Shown: one piece after another, positions 3,895 to 6,864 of the stretch
How positions within the stretch are numbered: position 1 is the first letter of the stretch
Layout of the letters: every line of letters begins with the position of its first letter
Assembly: GCA_002385545.1 (NCBI GenBank)
Contig: DGDR01000221.1
Span: 1 to 6,864, forward strand
DNA: 6,864 nt
From: Clostridium sp. UBA3947
Lineage (GTDB): Bacteria; Bacillota; Clostridia; Clostridiales; Clostridiaceae
Direction: 5' to 3'
The notes under the pieces: generated by a model
Databases searched by the model: none
What the model was told of the DNA's origin: nothing
What the model saw: the letters and a program-made list of their open reading frames with translations, nothing else
Position numbers and translations under genes: made by a program

Positions 3895-5919
3895 TTATTC
3901 TCCAGCACTTAAAGCATAATCATACATCTGGAGTGCATCCTCACACTCATTTATAAATCTACTCTTAAGGCCTTCTAGCTTTGGATTTTTGGGATCATAT
4001 CCAGAAAAATAAATATTTAATTTTGATCTCTGAGCATAAATTCTTTGTATAATTTCTCTTTCATCCCCATTACTTTGCTCTATAGCAACACTTATAACTC
4101 CTGGTAAACTTGCAGTAGATTTATTGGTAGCTCCACCTACACCATGGTGGACTGCAGTAGACCAAACTGCATTTCTAAAGGCAAAGCTATAGGTATTGAA
4201 ATCTTTATTATATCTTGCATTAAGCGTAGCAATAGCTTTATCATAATACATCATTTTAGTGTACTTATGCTGAAGCTCATAGAATTCTTTATAGTGATTT
4301 GTAGCTAAGGATTTCCATGCAGCATCAAATTTAGCACCATTTTTATTACCATCTGCTACCCAGCCTGCATTCAAAATATCAAATAATTTCTTGTTCTCTC
4401 CCTCTAACCAATAGAAGAAGGTTGTTAAGGAACCTTGATTAGTAGAAAACTGCCATGCTCCATAGGACTTTCCTCCCAAGTCCCCTTTAGTGTTAGATAT
4501 GGTTCCTGGATCACCATTAGACTCATACTTTTCTGATAACACTCCTAGATGATTCCACATTCTATCATCATTTACAACAATGACATAGTAGGCAGATACA
4601 TATCCTATTTGCTCCTTACTTCCATTTCTGTATATTACCTTGTACCAGGTGGACCCATTATTAGAGGTTCTATCAATAATTTCTAACTTTGTATTCTTTG
4701 GTAGAGCTGCTAATATGGCAGTGCTGGTTGAAGGCCCTTGTCTTAAGCTTAAAGTAGTACTTACATCTACTATTCCCACAATTATTGATTCCATATCCTT
4801 TTTGCCTCTACCCTCTGTAGTTATAGCATAAAGTCTATTTTCATCCTTTGCGTTTGTATAGAATATCCAATCAGCATTAACAAAAATCTTTGCATTGCTT
4901 GAGCTTAGTCCGACCTGTTCACCATTTATTTTGGTTTTGCCGTTACCATTTACGTTGACTTTATAAAGACTACCGTCAGATTTTAAACTGTAATATATCA
5001 CTCCATTATTTACATTTATAGCCATTACTACATCATCTATTATTTTCTGAGTCCCTTTAGTTTGCAAATTAAGAGAATATATCTTATTATCTCCAGAATT
5101 TATATAATATATTACATCCTTTTCATAGGCAAAATTAACTACAGAAACAGAACTAAACAACTGATTATTCTTTCCATCTATTCCTACCTTGTAAATTTGA
5201 TTACTTTTTGCAGAATTAGAATAGTATAAAAATTCTCCTCTGACAAAAAATTTCCCAACGGTGTCTGAAGTTATACTAGTCTTTTGTGTTCCATCGGTAT
5301 TTATTCTATAAATTTTATTATCGCTCTTAGATTTATAAAATAACTTATCTCCTGAAGCTATGAGATTTTCTACAGTTTCACTTAATAGCAGCTTTCTATC
5401 AGTACCATCAGTTTTTATTGAATAAATCTTATTTTTATCTGAAGTGTTAATATAATAAACTCTATTGCCTATTACATTTATTCCTTCCACAGCCTCACTA
5501 GTAAGTCTTGTCCTATTTTCACTATTTAGTTTAGACTTATATAATCTTCCTCCATCTTGAGTATTCCTATAATAAATCCAATCATTAATATATGCTACAT
5601 AGGCTGAATTAAGGCTATTGCTTGGACTATTTCCTTCAGCATAATAGCCATTATCCTCATACAAAGGATTGAAGCTAGAGGATATTGCAGTCATGTCATA
5701 TATATCAATAATCCCATCAGAATTCACGTCATATTGAGTAGATTTACCATTGTAATTGGCTTTTACCTTCAAATAATCAACCTTATCTATAACTCCATCA
5801 CCGTTTACGTCTAGCTTTAAGTTGTTGGATGCATAGCTGATAAATGATTTCGATGCCAAAATGCTACAAGCTATTACTAAAGCCATAGTTTTAATACACT
5901 TTTTTCTGTGGTTTTTCAT
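3895..5919 (-). CDS. Secreted multidomain protein: dockerin, seven propeller repeats, SH3b and lysozyme-like domain
   Basis: This 674-residue exported protein probably binds and cleaves cell-wall or other glycan. A signal peptide (KNHRKKC, hydrophobic core 11-22, likely cleavage after about Ala30) leads into a type I dockerin at 36-84 with two calcium loops, DVNGDGVIDKVD (37-48) and DVNSDGIIDIYD (64-75). Seven repeats of about 36-40 residues (110-380), each of the form VxYxNxxDxxKIYxxxxDGTxxxxL, fit a DUF5050-type seven-bladed beta-propeller. A bacterial SH3 domain follows (388-449: LSLRQGPSTST, GYVSAYYV), a wall-binding module. Residues 455-674 hold YESNGDPG (465-472) and GGKSYGAWQFS (482-492), a lysozyme-like arrangement with Glu466 the candidate acid; the substrate is uncertain. 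ATG 5919 was chosen because GGAGGAGG ends 5 nt upstream. An earlier ATG at 5949 lies only a few bases past the likely transcription start and has no site. Dockerins are usually C-terminal, so this order is unusual. No cohesin is encoded here. Confidence 0.87.
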   Translation of the reverse strand: MKNHRKKCIKTMALVIACSILASKSFISYASNNLKLDVNGDGVIDKVDYLKVKANYNGKSTQYDVNSDGIIDIYDMTAISSSFNPLYEDNGYYAEGNSPSNSLNSAYVAYINDWIYYRNTQDGGRLYKSKLNSENRTRLTSEAVEGINVIGNRVYYINTSDKNKIYSIKTDGTDRKLLLSETVENLIASGDKLFYKSKSDNKIYRINTDGTQKTSITSDTVGKFFVRGEFLYYSNSAKSNQIYKVGIDGKNNQLFSSVSVVNFAYEKDVIYYINSGDNKIYSLNLQTKGTQKIIDDVVMAINVNNGVIYYSLKSDGSLYKVNVNGNGKTKINGEQVGLSSSNAKIFVNADWIFYTNAKDENRLYAITTEGRGKKDMESIIVGIVDVSTTLSLRQGPSTSTAILAALPKNTKLEIIDRTSNNGSTWYKVIYRNGSKEQIGYVSAYYVIVVNDDRMWNHLGVLSEKYESNGDPGTISNTKGDLGGKSYGAWQFSTNQGSLTTFFYWLEGENKKLFDILNAGWVADGNKNGAKFDAAWKSLATNHYKEFYELQHKYTKMMYYDKAIATLNARYNKDFNTYSFAFRNAVWSTAVHHGVGGATNKSTASLPGVISVAIEQSNGDEREIIQRIYAQRSKLNIYFSGYDPKNPKLEGLKSRFINECEDALQMYDYALSAGE

Positions 5920-5958
5920 GTAAACCTCCTCCCCCTTGGATAAATTCATTCTACTATC

Positions 5959-5987
5959 ATTATACTATCTAATTCAGTTTTTTTTTA
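5959..5987 (-). promoter_or_regulatory. Probable promoter of the dockerin-protein operon (weak -35)
   Basis: A perfect TATAAT (minus strand, 5964-5959) lies 40 nt before the ATG at 5919. At a 17-nt spacing the -35 position reads TAAAAA inside a nine-A run (5978-5986), a poor match to TTGACA. The A-tract may act as an upstream element, or an activator or another sigma factor may be needed. Confidence 0.5.
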
Positions 5988-6052
5988 TAAGAAAATCGAA
6001 AAAAATAGCATTATGCTCAAAATCATAGAATATTGCAGAAATAGCGATATTT

Positions 6053-6081
6053 CATCAGTTTATAAACCATAATTTCTGATG
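6053..6081. promoter_or_regulatory. Nested palindromes in the divergent intergenic region
   Basis: CATCAG (6053-6058) and CTGATG (6076-6081) form an inverted repeat, and GTTTATAAAC (6058-6067) is a perfect 10-bp palindrome between them. They sit just upstream of the acyltransferase promoter, where a regulator could bind. A/T-rich DNA makes short palindromes common, so this is only a candidate operator. Confidence 0.25.
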
Positions 6082-6099
6082 TTTATTTTACATAAATCA

Positions 6100-6108
6100 T
6101 GGTAAAAT
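6100..6108 (+). promoter_or_regulatory. Extended -10 promoter of the acyltransferase gene
   Basis: TGGTAAAAT at 6100-6108 fits an extended -10 (TGnTAAAAT, one mismatch from TATAAT). The -35 region at 17 nt spacing (TGTTTA, 6080-6085) is weak, which is usual for extended -10 promoters. Transcription would begin near 6115, so the leader before ATG 6140 would be about 25 nt and hold only the ribosome binding site. Confidence 0.5.
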
Positions 6109-6139
6109 ATTTACAATCTACAAGGAGGAATAATGTGCA

Positions 6140-6864
6140 ATGAATATAGATAATCAAAGAGATTTTACTATTGATACATTTAAAGGTATCCTTATTTTAT
6201 TAGTAGTATTAGGTCATACCACTTTTCCCTACAAAAATTATATATATTGGTTCCATATGCCTGCTTTTTTTCTTATAAGTGGAATGCTTTTCAAGGAAGT
6301 TAACAGCTTTAAGCAACTAAAAAACTACATAAAAAAAAGAACCCTTGGTTCCTTAGGTTATTATATATTTTTTCTACTACTTTTTTCTCTTATGGAGCCA
6401 TGTTTTTATACCATAAGATATGACAACAAATACATATTTAATCACTTAATAGGGGGTAGAGCCATCGGAGGTATACATGGAGTATTCTGGTTTATTACCT
6501 GCCTTATTATTACACAACTTGGCTTTGCCTTTTTAAACCTTTTAACCAAGTCCAGAATGATAATCTTAGCTATTTTGATTATTTGTTATACTTTAGCTCA
6601 TGTGGAAGCTGCTTACTTACTTATAACAGGTAAAGTTATCAATATTCCATTTAATGCAGATGTATCTCTTTTTGCCATAATGTTTTTCGGTTTAGGTTAT
6701 CTCTTAAAAGATTCAATAAATAAGATCTTAAGCCTTGGAAAAAGCACACTAATTCCTATTGCTTTTTTCCTTAACTTACTTTGCTTAATCCCTATATACC
6801 TAAGCCATATAGGCCTGCTGGATTATGTTTTAGATATGAAGTACAGCTTATATAATAACTTCAT
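6140..6864 (+). CDS. Acyltransferase family 3 membrane protein (3' partial)
   Basis: This integral membrane enzyme of the OafA/NodX/WecH type should move an acyl group, often acetyl, from the cytoplasm onto a surface polysaccharide or other envelope glycan. The 241 residues in the window show the family start: DTFKGILILLVVLGH (12-26) with the conserved His26, then WFHMPAFFLISGMLF (37-51) and the GVFWFITCLI segment (114-123). About seven hydrophobic helices are visible (around 15-28, 38-51, 72-86, 115-133, 140-153, 174-190 and 203-221). The family usually has about ten helices and 320-380 residues, so roughly a third is missing beyond the window edge, with no stop before it. AAGGAGG at 6122-6128 is the ribosome binding site, 11 nt from the chosen ATG. 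An out-of-frame ATG at 6133 is nearer to that site but opens only six codons. It is transcribed divergently from the dockerin operon. The substrate is unknown. Confidence 0.88.
   Translation, partial: MNIDNQRDFTIDTFKGILILLVVLGHTTFPYKNYIYWFHMPAFFLISGMLFKEVNSFKQLKNYIKKRTLGSLGYYIFFLLLFSLMEPCFYTIRYDNKYIFNHLIGGRAIGGIHGVFWFITCLIITQLGFAFLNLLTKSRMIILAILIICYTLAHVEAAYLLITGKVINIPFNADVSLFAIMFFGLGYLLKDSINKILSLGKSTLIPIAFFLNLLCLIPIYLSHIGLLDYVLDMKYSLYNNF

Noticed and set aside
4640..4831. 63-codon plus-strand frame
   Set aside because: It is antisense to the SH3b and last propeller region of the dockerin protein, with no ribosome binding site and no recognisable product.
5920..5949. ATG at 5949 as the start of the dockerin protein
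   Set aside because: It lies only about 3 nt after the likely transcription start, has no ribosome binding site, and would put ten charged residues before a normal signal peptide.

Overview
The window looks like chromosomal DNA from a low-G+C, Gram-positive, spore-former-type bacterium, most likely Clostridium or a close relative. The signs are A/T-rich codon use, strong GGAGG-type ribosome binding sites, sigma-A-like TATAAT boxes, and families common in Clostridium: dockerin, DUF5050-type propeller repeats, a small sigma-70 factor, and a low-complexity tail like that of clostridial penicillin-binding protein 1A. No tRNA, rRNA, CRISPR array or intact insertion sequence is visible.

Layout. 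Positions 2-394 (+) hold the Gly/Asn/Ser/Pro/Asp-rich C-terminal tail of an exported protein whose body lies upstream. It is closed by a 14-bp intrinsic terminator at 455-490. A small sigma-70-type factor follows at 574-1149 (+), and its ribosome binding site lies inside an inverted repeat. Positions 1150-1792 contain no intact gene. This stretch starts with a G+C-rich block of degenerate 14-bp tandem repeats and a long hairpin. It then holds remnants on the minus strand of at least two, probably three, decayed genes: a polysaccharide-deacetylase-like N-terminus, the last coil of a hexapeptide acetyltransferase, and a possible membrane protein. These lie directly downstream of, and in the same direction as, an intact GT4 glycosyltransferase (1793-3013, -) with a good promoter. 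The block reads as a collapsed surface-polysaccharide operon.

A second minus-strand unit follows. A secreted 674-residue multidomain protein (3895-5919) carries signal peptide, N-terminal dockerin, seven propeller repeats, SH3b and a lysozyme-like domain. It is followed 30 nt later by a membrane-anchored protein with a long charged linker (3199-3864), and the unit ends at a strong terminator (3145-3187). Facing away from it, a family-3 membrane acyltransferase (6140 to the window end, +) runs off the edge.

Taken together this is a cell-envelope neighbourhood: wall synthesis (inferred), a small alternative sigma factor, polysaccharide glycosylation and acylation, and a secreted wall- or glycan-acting enzyme. 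No complete novel defence or mobile system is visible. The most unusual items are the domain order of the dockerin protein, the RBS-masking repeat before the sigma gene, and the deletion chimera downstream of the glycosyltransferase.
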